A DNA stretch of 64,000 bases from Roridomyces roridus. Its lineage: Eukaryota; Basidiomycota; Agaricomycetes; Agaricales; Mycenaceae. Shown in pieces: positions 1-11,387 of the stretch. The position numbers and the translations under genes are program-made. The number at the start of each line of letters is the position of its first letter. Position 1 is the first letter of the stretch. The notes beneath the pieces are model-generated. The model was not told the origin of the DNA. It did not search any database and saw nothing but the letters and a program-made list of their open reading frames with translations. Location: NCBI GenBank assembly GCA_029378245.1, contig JARKIF010000027.1, positions 186,001 to 250,000 on the forward strand. Direction: 5' to 3'.

Positions 1-961
1 GTGCAGCTGGACCGGGCGCGTTCTGCGCCGCTCTGCATCCGTCTCTTTCAGCCGCCACTCGATGGGATGGACGTCTTGCTAGACGTTCCCGCTCAATGGG
101 AAGAGGTCCAATTCAGAGACGCCCCATCTCTTGGATTTTTTAAGCGGGCACTCCCATTTCTCACGGCTCATAAGACTCGAAATCACCAGCTATTCTTCTT
201 TGCTAGAGGGACGAACCGGCATAATTAACATCGTTAATTCACTCCCTGCTCTTGAGCATTTGCAGTTGAACCTCGGCTTCAAACTATTCCCTCGACAATT
301 GCTACTGCCATGGTCGCAACTCGGCACATGTATCCTTTCGGGACTCCGTGCATTGGATATCCTCTGGATACTTTCTCTTGTCTCGAAGGACACCCACGTC
401 TCCATTACCGACCTCGGCCACGGACTCGAGCTTGTCACTAGGCGGTCCCCAATTCGCTCGGTACAGATCGCCCGCAGCAACAGCTTACATACGCATGCGC
501 TTTTGAGGACAATGACTTTGCCAAACCTCGAGAAGCTCGAAATTAGTTGGGATGAAGGCCCTGATATATCGCAGGGGTTTATTTCCTTCTTGGACAGATC
601 GACCTGCCATCTGAAGCACCTACGCTTGCCGCGAGCAAGCTGCTTTCAATTGTTATTCAGCACACTGAATTCGCCGCATGCTCACGACGTTGTGCGCCTG
701 GACGTCCCCCACGTTCCGGGCTTGGCGCATATTTCTTTACTCGCCATGCTTTCGGAAAATGAGGAACTTGTCCCGCACCTTCGAATTTTGGCTATTCGTG
801 GAGATTTGAGGGATATCGAGGCGTTGAATGTCTTGGAATTGCTCGTTGATAGGAAATCTACTATCCGTAGGCTTTCGTTCAAGCTTTGGGGGTGGGATTT
901 TCAGGAGAGGGAGAGGGATTCGATGGATACTGGATTGGAAGTCGTGATCCTCGAGGGCTAA
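1..961 (+). pseudogene. F-box/LRR-like protein, 5' cut by window edge, frameshifted
   Basis: C-terminal two thirds of an F-box protein of the same subfamily as the copies at 6169-7643 and 9601-11100. Shared blocks include QLDRARSAPL near the left edge, LLEGRT, PRQLLLPWSQL, DILWILSLVS and the terminal WGWDFQERERDSMDTGLEVV. The frame read from base 1 runs through the DVLLDVPAQWEEVQ block, but homology then continues in the next frame from about base 131, so there is a frameshift at or near the T-run at 134-141. The F-box itself lies outside the window. Stop at 959-961. Downstream comes an intron-like 3' UTR segment ending in a CCAGGCGAT motif that the paralogues also have. Either a pseudogene or, less likely, a gene with an unusual splice at the shift. 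Confidence 0.7.
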
Positions 962-1099
962 ACAGGCAAGTAAAATCCTTTCTGATCTCCTCAATTCATT
1001 CTAATACTTCTTTCAGTTTAATCCAGGCGATTCGAGGAGGATGCAGTGAGTGCATACGAGGATATCTTCAGAGACTTGACTAAGGTTTGCAGCACAAGG

Positions 1100-1345
1100 G
1101 CTTTTTTGTCGTGTTCAATGTACATACGGATTTTTTGTTCGGACTGGACAATTCAGGCAAGCCAGCATTAATTCCTAGGAGCTACAGACTGTACTTGAAG
1201 GACGGGCTCTCGTCGCCGAGTTGACGAGCGCCAGGGTCTTCCTCGACCCTTTCCTTCTGGCTATTTCGTACAGAAAAGATACCAAATATTCACCTGCAGC
1301 AATCAATACAGAGAAAATCAGTGGCGAGGGTCTGAATACAGGGGT
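1100..1345 (-). pseudogene. Truncated duplicate of the 3' end of the MFS transporter gene
   Basis: This stretch matches 3695-3920 closely, with a few substitutions and small indels. Both contain TTTTTTGTCGTG, then CAATGTACATACGGA, then GGAGCTACAGACTGTACTTG and GATACCAAATATTCA. In the complete gene this is the 3' UTR plus the last coding exon of the minus-strand transporter, so here only the C-terminal tail survives and no transporter precedes it. It lies directly behind the F-box fragment, as the full transporter lies behind an F-box 3' UTR remnant at 3.6 kb. That indicates an old duplication of an F-box plus MFS tail-to-tail pair. Confidence 0.75.
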
Positions 1346-1390
1346 ATATCCTAATGTCACATGTGACTCCGACTTCTCCTTTCGCCCATA

Positions 1391-2829
1391 ATGGCCGCCC
1401 TCAATCTGTTGCCGCAGCTGAACGGTCCGCCTCCTCTGACACAGGCTATCCTTCCGGAAACGCCGCCTTTTGACGTAGCTCCCCTTCTCAGTGCTTATCA
1501 TCTAGTCATTGTCGCCGAAAGCGAGGCCGTCCAGCGCTATGGACGTTGTCAAGACCAACCGAAGGTGGCCAAGGACGCAGCCGCCTATAACGTTCTCGCC
1601 TCACGTGTCGTCGGGTTTCTGTTCCCAGCTCTTTGGAACATGTGACACAGTCTGGGTGATACACCTGTCAACAGAGTTGCGACCGAGGTTGTGTCGGCAG
1701 AGGGCGACACCGAACTTATATACGATCTCGGGAGAAAGTATATTGATCATCTAATTTGCTCCTGTGCGTTTCATTCCTTGATTTCCTTGGGAATCATTGA
1801 CACGGCCACGATAGTCCGTACGACCACCGTGCCACTCCGTCCTCCTTCCAACCATCCATCGCGCCCTTCGATGGACCAATTGGAGGACATGTTGACCGAT
1901 GCGGTTCAGGGCTCAGCGACCGATCATCGCAGCGCAAGGACCAGAGTACGTGCTACCAGTGATCTTCCCCGATTCTCAAGCCTCGTTCCATTAAGGCACT
2001 TGCTCGCGATGGCTATCATTGCATGCTCACAAACGCTGTCGACGCCGACTCTTTCGATAACCATGGGGCCATTAAGAAACTTCGATCGGACACTGGCGCC
2101 GCGGTTCGTCTTGTCCGGACTTGCCATATATTAAACGAATACATCTTACAAAACATCGAGCCGGACGACGAGTATCCACGGCAAGCTCGTGTTGGTATCT
2201 CACTTTCACAATGAACATAAGCGCTTACCTGATTTGCATTTCTGCAGCGCCAGAATGCGGGGGGGAGCACTAGAAATTCTTAGGATGTTTGGGCTTGAGG
2301 ACGTTGTTGAACACCTTATGACCATCATCCCGGGCGACACCGCATCTGCGTCCGGAGTCCATGATCTACTCAACATCCTCTCCCTCATCAGCGACCTTCA
2401 AATCCTTTTCGACATGCTCAATCTCATGCTCGCTTTGGAGCCCACTGCGGACAATGAGGTATGACAGTTCGTTATTTCCCGGGCTATCATACTATTAGCT
2501 CAATGCTACCACAGCCCAACACATACGACGTCGTTTTCGCCTGCCCCGAGATAGCTATCGGCTACTTCGGCTTGAAGAACCGGATCACACTGTCCAATTT
2601 TGCGGACACGCGCAAATTCAAGCGGGCCGGTGGTCAACTTGAACTGCCGCTTCCGGAGCCTCGCCTATTGGCTCTGCATGCGGTGTGTGTACGTGTCGCG
2701 CACATGTCGGGCGCCGCAGAAGCCCTGGACAAGTTCGACCGGGATGTGGAGGAGACCTCAGTGCTCGCGGAAGATGGATCGTCAGCGCACTTGTTGAATA
2801 TGATCCTTTCGCCGCTTGTTTCGGCTTGA
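1391..2829 (+). pseudogene. HNH-nuclease-domain protein, probably decayed
   Basis: Resembles the lineage-expanded HNH-endonuclease-like proteins of Agaricomycetes. Likely exons: 1391-1763, 1815-1945, 1981-2188, 2248-2458, 2515-2829. The core reads RSIKALARDGYHCMLT (the 'RDGxxC' entry of the HNH fold), later VHDLLNIL..DLQILFDMLNL in place of the histidine/asparagine helix, then PNTYDVV, PLPEPRLLALHAVCVRVAHM and EDGSSAHLL, all typical of the family tail. Two defects: an in-frame TGA at 1643-1645 inside a well-matching block (ALWNM stop HSLGDTP), and a frame mismatch around the seven-G run at 2258-2264 that none of the visible splice options fixes. The 35-nt intron at 1946-1980 is also very short. 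I read it as a recent pseudogene. Unusual splicing around both sites is the alternative. Confidence 0.6.
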
Positions 2830-3579
2830 GTCCCAACTGCGGGCGGAGGCGCTCCTTCTGAGGTCTGTATCAACTCCTTGCACGCAAATCCGGCCTGGTC
2901 TCGCTGTCTCCGGGTCGCTGGCATCGCCCCCCTTTTGATCTCCCTCCTGCGAGCCATCTTCGTGCTCTCCTTCCGGTGCGGCACTGGAGCCTCTGTGTAA
3001 CTTTCAGTGTGAGTCTTTCACCCACAACCAGATCCTGCGGTTTTGAAGCCTTTGAACTCCGCGGATCCACGAGATTTAAACTGTATAAAAACAAGAGGTA
3101 CGGGACTGACCTCTCCCTGCTTCCTACGCATCAACAGCGCTGTTGTCGCCCTCTTTGTGTCCCTGCGACGCCGGGAGAGCAGCGTCGCCCACCGCGCGAA
3201 AGCCGAAGCGTGACGAGATAGCGATGGATTTGGGAGCTTTATGGGGTGTTGTCATTCTCAATTACCATCCCTCCCTGTTCGTCCTTGTTTCCTGCGGAGA
3301 ACGCGAGTTTCTATCCATTGTTCATGGGCACATGCAAGGCTACAGCATCTTCCTTGTACCCCGGATTGCCTGAGGTAGTACTTAGCCTGGACCAAATTTC
3401 AGCGCACTTCTTTCCCGTGTCTTGTATCTATTTCCCCGTCTTCAGACCACGCTGGGTTCTTCCCGCGCCCAAGCGACATCCCAAGTGTCTTGACTCTGGG
3501 ATTGCTGGGTATGTATATGAGGCAAGTAAGTCAAGTTGTTAATGAACGCGGCAATTCATCTAATACTCAAAGGTCACTC
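2830..3579. other. Intergenic, no supported gene
   Basis: About 750 bp between the HNH gene stop and the F-box 3' UTR remnant. Only short open frames without recognisable homology or splice-consistent extension. I see no RNA gene or repeat here. Confidence 0.5.
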
Positions 3580-3700
3580 CTCCATTGAATCTAAGCCAGG
3601 CGATCCTGAGTGATTTGGAGAAGATCAGGTGGAGTGCTGGATACAACTGTGTAGGTTATCTTCAGAGAATCGAAGGAGATCTTCAGACTATGCGCTTTTT
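3580..3700 (+). repeat. Remnant of an F-box gene 3' UTR
   Basis: Contains the CCAGGCGATC...TTTGGA..A...TATCTTCAGAG pattern seen just after the stop codons of the F-box genes (1025-1076, 7714-7775, 11165-11235), but no F-box coding sequence precedes it. It marks where an F-box gene once stood upstream of the transporter. Its body appears to have been lost or replaced by the sequence that now carries the HNH gene. Confidence 0.55.
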
Positions 3701-3778
3701 TGTCGTGTTCAATGTACATACGGAGTTTTTGTTCGGACTCGAAAATTCTCAAGGCAAGCCAACATCAATTTCTAGGAG

Positions 3779-5568
3779 CTACAGACTGTACTTGAAGGAG
3801 GGGCTTTCGTCGCCGAGTTGTCGAGCGCCAGGATCTTCTTTGACCTTTTCCTTCTGTCTATTTCGCACAGAAAGATACCAAATATTCAACCCAGAAAGTA
3901 CACCCATCAATACCGAGAAAATCAGTAGCGTCTTGGTCGCTTTCGTGTATCGCGGCGCAGGGGATAGATCGCCGAAGAGCCATGTAGCGAGAATACCGCC
4001 TGAATTTGTCATGATGAAACCGATGGCCATGGTTGTTGCGCGGCGGATGTACGGCGCGGAGTTGTTGGCGTTCCATGCCGCCAATGCGGGTTGGATGAGG
4101 TATGTTCCTGGAATAGAAAGAAATAGGGAACCGTATTGGACGTGGTGGTTAGATGAGCCTGTGTTGAATGAGATTGGGGACTTGGTGCGCATGAGACGCA
4201 CCGAGGAATAAACCGAAGCCGACGACGCAGATGAGCGAACCGACGATAATGACCACGCCACGGCATTTGTAGTAGTCCGAAATCAACCCTGCTGCCAATG
4301 TTACTGAAAATCAAGTCAGTCGCTGCACTCATCGGGCAACAGGCATCATACCGACGGCGGAAACGACGAATGGAGGGACGGTCATCAACTGAGCCGCCGC
4401 TGCAGTGAATCCCAGACTCGCGACAATGGAAGGCGTGAAGTATGCCAACCCATACAGAGCGACACCTGAGATTGAATTCAGCACATTCCAGCGGGTTGGC
4501 AGTGCTGTACACACCATTCATGAAATAAATAATACCCACAAGGACGACCTGGGGCGACATGAACGATTTAGCCACCTCTGACCACCGAAACCCATCCGCC
4601 TCCAGCTCCTTGCTCATCACCCCATCCACGACCAGTGTTTCAGCGACGTGAGACTTTTCTTGTTCGTTCAGAAACCAGGCGTCCGCTGGTGATCTGGGTA
4701 GGAGGAAGTACCCAAGCAGTCCACATGCAATGGTGATCGTTCCCTCAATGAGAAATATCCACGACCAACTAGAATGTCCTCGTTTCCCATTGAGATGAAT
4801 TATCCCGAACGCGAGGATCCCAGAGAAGGCGCCGGAAAGAGAAGCGGCGGAGAAGAAGGCGGCGATCCTGTTAAATATTAGGTGCTTGGAAGAAATGTGG
4901 ATTGTCGATCTACCGCGTCTGTAATCTTCTTCTAGGATAGAACATGGAAAGATAGAGCACGATTCCTGGGACGGCACCTGCGTAACGGCTTGATATTGAG
5001 TTGAAAAGCTGAGGATCTAGCACGCACCTTCAAAAAGGCCGATGAAGAAACGGCAGACGAGAAGTCCATGATAACTCGTTACTATCCCTGCTGGGTGTCA
5101 GAAGGCATTCACTCTGTTCGACCGTGTACCTTGCAAGGTCGCGACTAGGCCCCATAAAATCATCACACTGGGTAGAAGGATGTTCGGTCCAATGCGCTTG
5201 AAACCAACTAAGAGACGCACCAACCTCAAATTCAGTGTGACGCACCTTTAGCACGAGATTCGAGGGCAGCTCCGAAGCAACGTAGGTAACATATGTCACG
5301 GTCAAAGCGATAGTGTACTGCTTGTTGGACATCTTCAAGTCGGTTTGCAATCCTGCTATGCGGGCGTTCCCCACATTGGTACGATCCTGCCAGGTTCGGC
5401 ATGAGCAAAACGCCAAGGCGCGGGGCGGCTTACCAGAAATGATAGCAAATAAAACATGGTGATTACGGGGATGATCCTGTAGTCGAGTTTCCGCCATGCA
5501 GTGCGGCCGGGGTGGAATTTAACGTCGTCAGCGAGCTTTGAACTTGGCCGTTCTTTCGAGTCCGACAT
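3779..5568 (-). CDS. MFS transporter, anion:cation symporter (allantoate/nicotinate permease-like) family
   Basis: Plasma-membrane major facilitator of the fungal ACS group, relatives of which take up nicotinate, allantoate and other small organic anions. The substrate cannot be told from sequence. Nine exons read cleanly: 5568-5434, 5386-5246, 5196-5130, 5087-5028, 4977-4914, 4867-4515, 4465-4352, 4303-4202, 4158-3779, all GT-AG, giving 471 residues. Family signatures: DRTNVGNARIAGL after the first helix, ALTVTYVTYVASELPSNL, GPNILLPSVMILWG, GLLVCRFFIGLFEG, SWSWIFLIEGTITI, SPADAWFLNEQE and GLISDYYKCRG; about 12 hydrophobic segments and a charged tail. Start: ATG at 5568, behind a TATA-like site. 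Its 3' end is duplicated at 1.1-1.35 kb. Looks intact. Confidence 0.9.
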
Positions 5569-5603
5569 GAAGGGAGGCGTCCAATCTGATCCATGGCCAA
5601 GGG

Positions 5604-5613
5604 TTTATATATA
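5604..5613 (-). promoter_or_regulatory. TATA-like element of the MFS gene
   Basis: Reads TATATATAAA on the minus strand, 36-45 bp upstream of the transporter start codon. Inferred core promoter. Confidence 0.45.
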
Positions 5614-6114
5614 TGGGCTTCCCCGCCGTTCGCCGCACTTCCAGGGTGTTGGGTCAGCTCGGAAGCACGAAAGTGAATGGGGACCGATATAAGTGTGTGC
5701 GATCCATATCTGCTTGAGAAAAAAGAAGTCAAGTGGGTGAGCCAAGAGTAGCTTGAGCGCTGTTCTGGTAGTGGTGGCGTTTCCAAAGTGAATTCCTTCC
5801 CAGAGATGGAGCAAGACCAGATAAAAGGACCGCGGGTGCTTCCGGCGACTCCGATTTTGAAAACTTTACATCTATGTAATTTCGCCATCTCAGCGCGCGC
5901 TTGGAGCAGTTTGTGTTTCTTGAAGAAGCTCGAGTTCAGTCAGACGCACGGGGAATCAGTTGAACATGTTGAGCAAATTGACCGGTGATCAGGCATGGAA
6001 GAAAGCTGAGAGAGACAGAAAGAGGCTGACCATCATCTGGCGAGCGCGCGATCATCGTGCGCGTGATGCCGGATCCGGATTGTACATTTTTGGCGATGGC
6101 CGTGTTTTGCCGCC
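5614..6114. other. Divergent intergenic region between MFS (-) and F-box gene (+)
   Basis: About 500 bp without a supported gene. It must hold the upstream regions of both divergently transcribed genes. Confidence 0.45.
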
Positions 6115-6168
6115 ATCAAAGTGCTTTCCTTCCGTCCACCACGACTTGACCACGACTTGAGCTTTAAA
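6115..6168 (+). promoter_or_regulatory. Conserved F-box 5' flank, copy 1
   Basis: The block running from GTGCTTTCC through CCACGACTTGACC and CACGACTTGAGCTTT up to the ATG recurs at 9553-9600 in front of the next plus-strand F-box gene. The duplication that made these genes therefore included their proximal promoter and 5' UTR. Confidence 0.55.
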
Positions 6169-7643
6169 ATGAATTCAGGGTGGGCTGAGCTACTGGTTTC
6201 TCAGAGACATTTGCTCATCTCACTTGCATCTCACACAGACTTTCCTGCGACGCGTCCTCCTGTTCCCTGCACTGTGTCTCGACATCGCCGCTTTCCAGCC
6301 CCTTCCCCGAGCTTCATTCCCATAATGGCGTGCCTTCAGACTTTCAGCATGCCATCATATACAATTCTATCCGAAGAGCCAGAGAGAATCTCGCACGGGT
6401 CGAGGCCGTAATTGCGACTTTGGCCACGCGGCGCGCAGAGCTAGACAAATTCATCCGGGACCACACGGGCATGGTATCGGCAATGCGTCGATTCCCAAAC
6501 GAGATTTTGGCCGAGATATTCTCTCGCTGTGTCGACCCCGACGCTGAATTCGACCCCCTTCGTAACGGCGTCTGGATTCTGGGGCGGGTGTGCCAACGAT
6601 GGCGTGCCGTCGCGCTTGGGACTCCAGAACTCTGGCGCCACTTTTTACTCAGGGAGACCGGCGAGCAAGATCCCCTAAAACCCTTTTTGAACATCCAACT
6701 GGACCGTGCGCGTTCCGCACCGCTCTTCATTCGTTTCTCGGCTCGACGGTCAATCGAGCTCATGGACGTCCTCCTCGATGTTTCATCTCAATGGGCAGAC
6801 GTTCAATTAGGCAGCACGGAGCTGTGCAACCGTTTTCTGAACCAGGATTCCCATTTCCCCCATCTCAAGAGACTCGAAATCTACAGTTATCTTCCCTTGC
6901 TAGAGGGAAGAACCAGCAGCATTGACATGGTCGCTTCACTCCCCGCTCTTGGCCATCTGCTGATGGATCTCGAGGGCAAACCATTCCCGCGGCAACTTCT
7001 ACTTCCGTGGTCCCAGCTCCGCACATGTAGCGTGTGGCAATTCCGTGCAGTGGATATCCTATGGATACTTTCTCTAGTGTCCCACGACACCCACGTCTCC
7101 GTTTTTGACTCTCGCTTGGAACCCGGCCTTGCTGCGAGGGAGTTTCAAATTCGCTCGATGCGGATAGGCGGTCTTTCTACCTGTGAGCTCTTGAGCGCGA
7201 TGCTTCTACCAAACCTCGAGAAGTTCGAAATTGGTTGGGATGAAAGCCCTGATCCGTCGAAGGCAGTTATTTCCTTCTTGGACGCTTCCGACTGCCATCT
7301 GAAGTACCTAAGCATACCACAAACAGGCTACCGATCGGCCTCGTTGATCAGCATACTGGAGTCGCCGCATGTTCGCGACATTGTGCGGTTGGATATCTGC
7401 CACGTTTCAGGATCCATGTACATCCCTTTCTTCCTTGCAGAGCTTTCAAAAAACGGGCAGCTTGCCCCGCAGCTTCGAACTTTGGCCATTCGTGGGGATT
7501 CGAGGGACATGGACGAGTTCAATGTCTTGGAATTACTCGCCAACCGGAAGCCTACTATTCGTAGGGTTTTGTCGTGGGAGTTTGAGGAGAGGGAAAGGGA
7601 TTCGGTGAACGATGGATTGGAAGTTGTGGTCCGTGATCGCTGA
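6169..7643 (+). CDS. F-box/LRR-like protein
   Basis: Predicted adaptor of an SCF-type ubiquitin ligase: the F-box would bind Skp1 and the leucine-rich C-terminus would bind a target. Two exons, 6169-6179 and 6239-7643, 471 residues. The 59-bp intron follows the ATGAATTCAGG exon, the same site as in the paralogue at 9601, which settles the start. Order: Cys/Ser-rich N-terminus; PFPELxxxNGVPSD motif (residues 25-38); a short coiled coil (about 45-75); F-box core FPNEILAEIFSRC then LGRVCQRWRAVALGTPELW (about 89-140); then irregular leucine-rich repeats to a conserved EERERDSVNDGLEVV end. Very similar to the copy at 9.6-11.1 kb over the F-box (long identical stretches), more diverged over the LRRs, as expected if the target-binding part evolves faster. 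Intact. Confidence 0.85.
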
Positions 7644-8027
7644 GCGGCAGGTAAGTGAATTATTAATTTTGTTTACCAACTTGAATTCAGTAATAGGTCA
7701 CTCATCGCACTCCAGTCCAGGCGATCCCGGGTAATTTGGAAGAGGTCGAGAGTAATATGTACCACTGTGTTAGAATATCTTGGGAGGTGGTTTGTGGCTC
7801 GAAATACGTGCATTTTTTTGACTTTTGTAGACTCAAGTTGACTGAAGCAGCCCTTACATAAGAAAGAAGCTCCCTCAGCCAATAAGCAGGTGAATGTTGA
7901 TATTAATATGCTCAGCCTTCCCAAAAAATTGGAGCATGGATATAATTCTTCGAATTCCCGCTTTATACATACAAAGGATGAAAGTAAATGCGAACGAGCA
8001 ACGTTGGACGGGCCCAACCCACTTGAT
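7644..8027. other. Convergent 3' region between two F-box genes
   Basis: About 380 bp. The plus-strand gene's 3' UTR carries an apparent intron (GTAAGTG...AATTCAG, 7650-7690) and the CCAGGCGATC motif. The rest is the 3' flank of the minus-strand gene. Confidence 0.4.
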
Positions 8028-9478
8028 TTACGACGGGGCATCAAGCTGCGAAAAATAAGGACGTGCTGAGAGTTGGGAAGAAATGAACATACCATTCTCG
8101 CGTTCATCGCGTCTTTCAACCAGTCGTTTTTGGATGGGATGTCGACTTTCAGGCCCGCTACACACAGCTGGTGGAGTTGATCGACGGCGTCTTCCAGGTC
8201 GTCATCAGCGGTGTATACCACACCATCCGTTTCCACTGCTGTATCCTTGTCGACAGTCAGTTTGAACGAGGTGAGGCGCTGGTTGCTTTGAAGCATGTCG
8301 ACAAGCGACGTCAAGCGAAGCTCTGCCGTGCACTCGCGCAACGTGAGAGACGTTAGCGCTGGGCAGATGGATGAGCCGAGTAGTTCAAGTAACTCCTCGA
8401 AGGAAACATCGTCCATGCTGTCGCAGTCCAACTTGAGGCTGGAAATTGTGGGCAGGACGGCTAGAATGGATGCAATTCTATGCAAATCATTGGGATCCTC
8501 CGTTGAAAGGAAGAGCGTTGTCGGGGAGCATTGGGATCGTTCCATCAGATTCTCCAAAATGTCGGCGCAGTCGGTGCCGGGCTGGATTACACTGAGGTCG
8601 CGCAGGGCCGGGAGAGTGAGGTAGGGGATGATGCCATAACTGTATATGTTGGAAAAGTCGAGGGTGTGAAGACGAGCGAGAATCTGATGTTGCCGTGATT
8701 CATCGGGTTCGTCCAACATGTCGTCGGCGTAATGGGAGAGCTCGAGTATCTCCAAATTTGGCGTCTGGAGCACCATCTCCAAACACTCGGCGAGTGGCTT
8801 CTGATGGAGACGGAGCGTTGTGAGTTGACTCCACGGAAGACGGTTGCGCCAATCCAGAAGAGAGATACTCTGGAGCTCAAGCTCCCTCAAACGCGGTGCG
8901 TCGAGCAAAGGAGGGAGAGTCACAGACTCGGAGGAGCCCCCGCGGAAATTAAGGCTGGTGAGGTGCGGCACTTGTACGGGGGTGTTTATAGGGATAGAAG
9001 TCTGTGCAGCGAATTCGAGCTCCAAGCTTCTACACCGCGAGAAGTGTTTCCCCACGAGATCTAGAACCTCCGAGCGGGGCAATGATATGCGGAGATCCAA
9101 TGGGAGTACGCCGGATCGAGAGATGAAGGTCCTAAGTAGATCAACTGTGTGGTCCCAAGCGCCAGGACTGCGGTTCGTAATATCGAAACGGGTCCACAGG
9201 CAAGGGTTCGACAGTGCGACCTCCCGCCACAATGCGCAGACGCTGGCAATGAGTATGGGCCTGCATGTTGAGGAGAGATCGTCATCGTCCTCGTGTACGT
9301 AGCGCAGAAAAATTTCGGCAGTAACGTCGTGCGGGAGGGTAAGAACGGGATACACGACCACCGCGAGCTGGTCGATGATGTCCTGTCGATCGGCCTGCAG
9401 ACGGGTGAGATGCGACTGGAGCGAAGCAATCTGCTCCTCGATTTGTGCTAGGCGGGAACGGAGTTTTGCACCACTCAT
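8028..9478 (-). CDS. F-box protein, second type
   Basis: A more distant F-box protein in the middle of the cluster. Exons 9478-8093 and 8045-8028, 467 residues. The 47-bp intron (GTATG...CGCAG) near the 3' end brings the stop TAA at 8030-8028 into frame, so the protein ends NARMLDAPS; reading through the intron would instead add an unlikely hydrophobic tail. N-terminal coiled coil (about residues 5-42, SRLAQIEEQIASLQSHL), F-box LTLPHDVTAEIFLRYV followed by ASVCALWREVALSNPCLW, then leucine-rich repeats (SLNFRGG, LTTLRLH, LEILELSHY, TSLTLRE). Probable SCF substrate adaptor. It faces its neighbours tail-to-tail and head-to-head. Intact. Confidence 0.82.
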
Positions 9479-9552
9479 AATAGCAGGAAAAAGAGCAGAG
9501 AGAGAGAGTGAATTGAAATTGTGTCTTGTTTGTCACCATCAACGTTTGATCA

Positions 9553-9600
9553 ACGTGCTTTCCGTCCACCACGACACTTGACCACGACTTGAGCTTTGAA
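9553..9600 (+). promoter_or_regulatory. Conserved F-box 5' flank, copy 2
   Basis: Second copy of the flank seen at 6115-6168: GTGCTTTCCGTCCACCACGA, then CTTGACCACGACTTGAGC, immediately before the start codon. Part of the duplicated promoter and 5' UTR. Confidence 0.55.
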
Positions 9601-11100
9601 ATGGATTCAGGGTGAGCCCAGCTACTTTTTTCCCAGAGGCATTTGCTCATCTCACACAGACTTTCCTGCGACTCGTCCTGTTCCGTGCATTGCGTCCCGA
9701 CTTCGCCGCTCTCAAGCCCTTTCCCCGAGCTTTATTCCAACGGCGTGCCTTCCGACTCGCAGCATGCCATTATTTTCGACTCTATCCAAAGAGCCAAAGC
9801 GGATCTCGCACGCATTGAGGCCGAAATGGCGACCTTGAAAGCGCAACGCGCAGAGCTGAACAGGTTCATCTGCTACCACACGGGCATGATATCCGCGGTG
9901 CGTCGGTTCCCAAACGAGACTTTGGCGGATATATTCTCTCGCTGTGTCGATCCCGATGCCGAGTTTGACCCCCTTCGTAACGGCGTTTGGATTCTGGGGC
10001 GGGTGTGCCAACGATGGCGTGCCGTCGCGCTTGGGACTCCAGAACTCTGGCGCCACTTTATACTTAGGGAGACCGGCGAGCAAGATCCCCTAAAACCCTT
10101 TTTGAAGATTCAGCTGGACCGTGCGCGTTCCGCACCACTCTCCATTCGCTTCTCGGCTCGACGGTCAATCGAGCTCATGGACGTCTTCCTCGATGTTCCA
10201 GCTCAATGGGAAGACGTCCACGTGAACAGCTCCGACCCAAGGATGGGCGCGTGTTTTATGAGATGGCCAGACTCCCACTTTCCCCGCCTCAGGAGGCTCG
10301 AAATCACCAGCTACCATCCCATGCTGGAGGGGAGAACCAGCAGAGTCAACCTGGTTGATTCGCTCCCCGCTCTTGAATATCTGTGGTTGGATATTGGGTT
10401 CAAACCGTTTCCCGGACAACTCCTGCTTCCGTGGTCGCAGCTCCGCACATGCATCCTGCGACAATTTTCTGCATCGGATGTCCTACGGGTACTCCCTCTT
10501 GTGTCCCGCGAGACTCACGTCTCCATTATCGACCCTTGGATCAGTCCCGCCATCCTTACCGCCACAGATTCTCCAATACGCTCGGTACAGATAATCGGTC
10601 GCGGCACCAATGTTTCTGTTCCTACGGAACGCCTGTTGATCGCAATGATTTTACCAAACCTCGAGAAACTCGAAATCGGTTGGACTTTGGGCCCTGAACC
10701 ATTGGAGGGGGCTATTTCCCTCTTGAACACATCAGCTTGTCATTTGAAGCACCTATCCTTACCACAAGGACCCTACCCATTGACACAGTTGATTAGCCTA
10801 TTGGAGTCGCTGCATGTTCGCGACATTGTCCGGCTGGACATACCCCACATTTCAAACTCCGAGTACACCCCTTCTTTGCTAGCAAAACTTGAGGGAAATG
10901 GGGCGTTTCTCCCGCATCTTCACACTTTGGCTATTCGTGGAGATTCAAGGGATATCGAGGCGTTGAATGTCATGGATATCCTCCGCGATCGGAGGCCTAC
11001 CACGCGCAAGGTTTCGTTCACGCGTTGGGGGTGGGATTTCCCAGAGAGGGAAAGGGATTCGAGGGATACTGGTTTGGAAGTGGTGGTTCTTCACGGCTGA
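9601..11100 (+). CDS. F-box/LRR-like protein
   Basis: Paralogue of 6169-7643. Exons 9601-9611 and 9660-11100, 483 residues; the 48-bp intron (GTGAGCC...CACACAG) joins ATGGATTCAGG to the long exon in frame. Same plan: PFPELYSNGVPSD motif, coiled coil (DSIQRAKADLARIEAEMA), F-box FPNETLADIFSRC with LGRVCQRWRAVALGTPELW, then leucine-rich repeats ending GWDFPERERDSRDTGLEVV. Over about 60 residues around the F-box it is almost identical to the sister copy, while the LRR half differs in many positions. The 3' UTR carries the same intron and CCAGGCGAT motif. Likely a functional SCF adaptor; target unknown. Confidence 0.85.
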
Positions 11101-11387
11101 GCAAGCGGGTAAGTGATTCGTTTACCAACTTGAATTCAGCAATAGTCACCTATCTCACTGTAGTACAGGCGATCAGAGGATTTGGAGGAGGTTGGGTAGA
11201 GTATGAGCAGTACGACTGTTGGAATATCTTCAGAGGTGTAAAATATTCGTGTTCTTGCTCAATTTGAAACTTCGAGAACTCTCCATCACGCCGGCTTTGT
11301 TGCCGTGCGCCTCAGTCATCATCGACGCGCGTCTACCGCACTTGATTTCATTTCTCTTCCACTCTCACCTTTGGACCCTCACAGTAT

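Noticed and set aside
7673..8092. C-terminal extension of the minus-strand F-box protein to 7673
   Set aside because: It requires reading through a clear 47-bp GT-AG intron; splicing gives a stop at 8028 and a normal-length protein.
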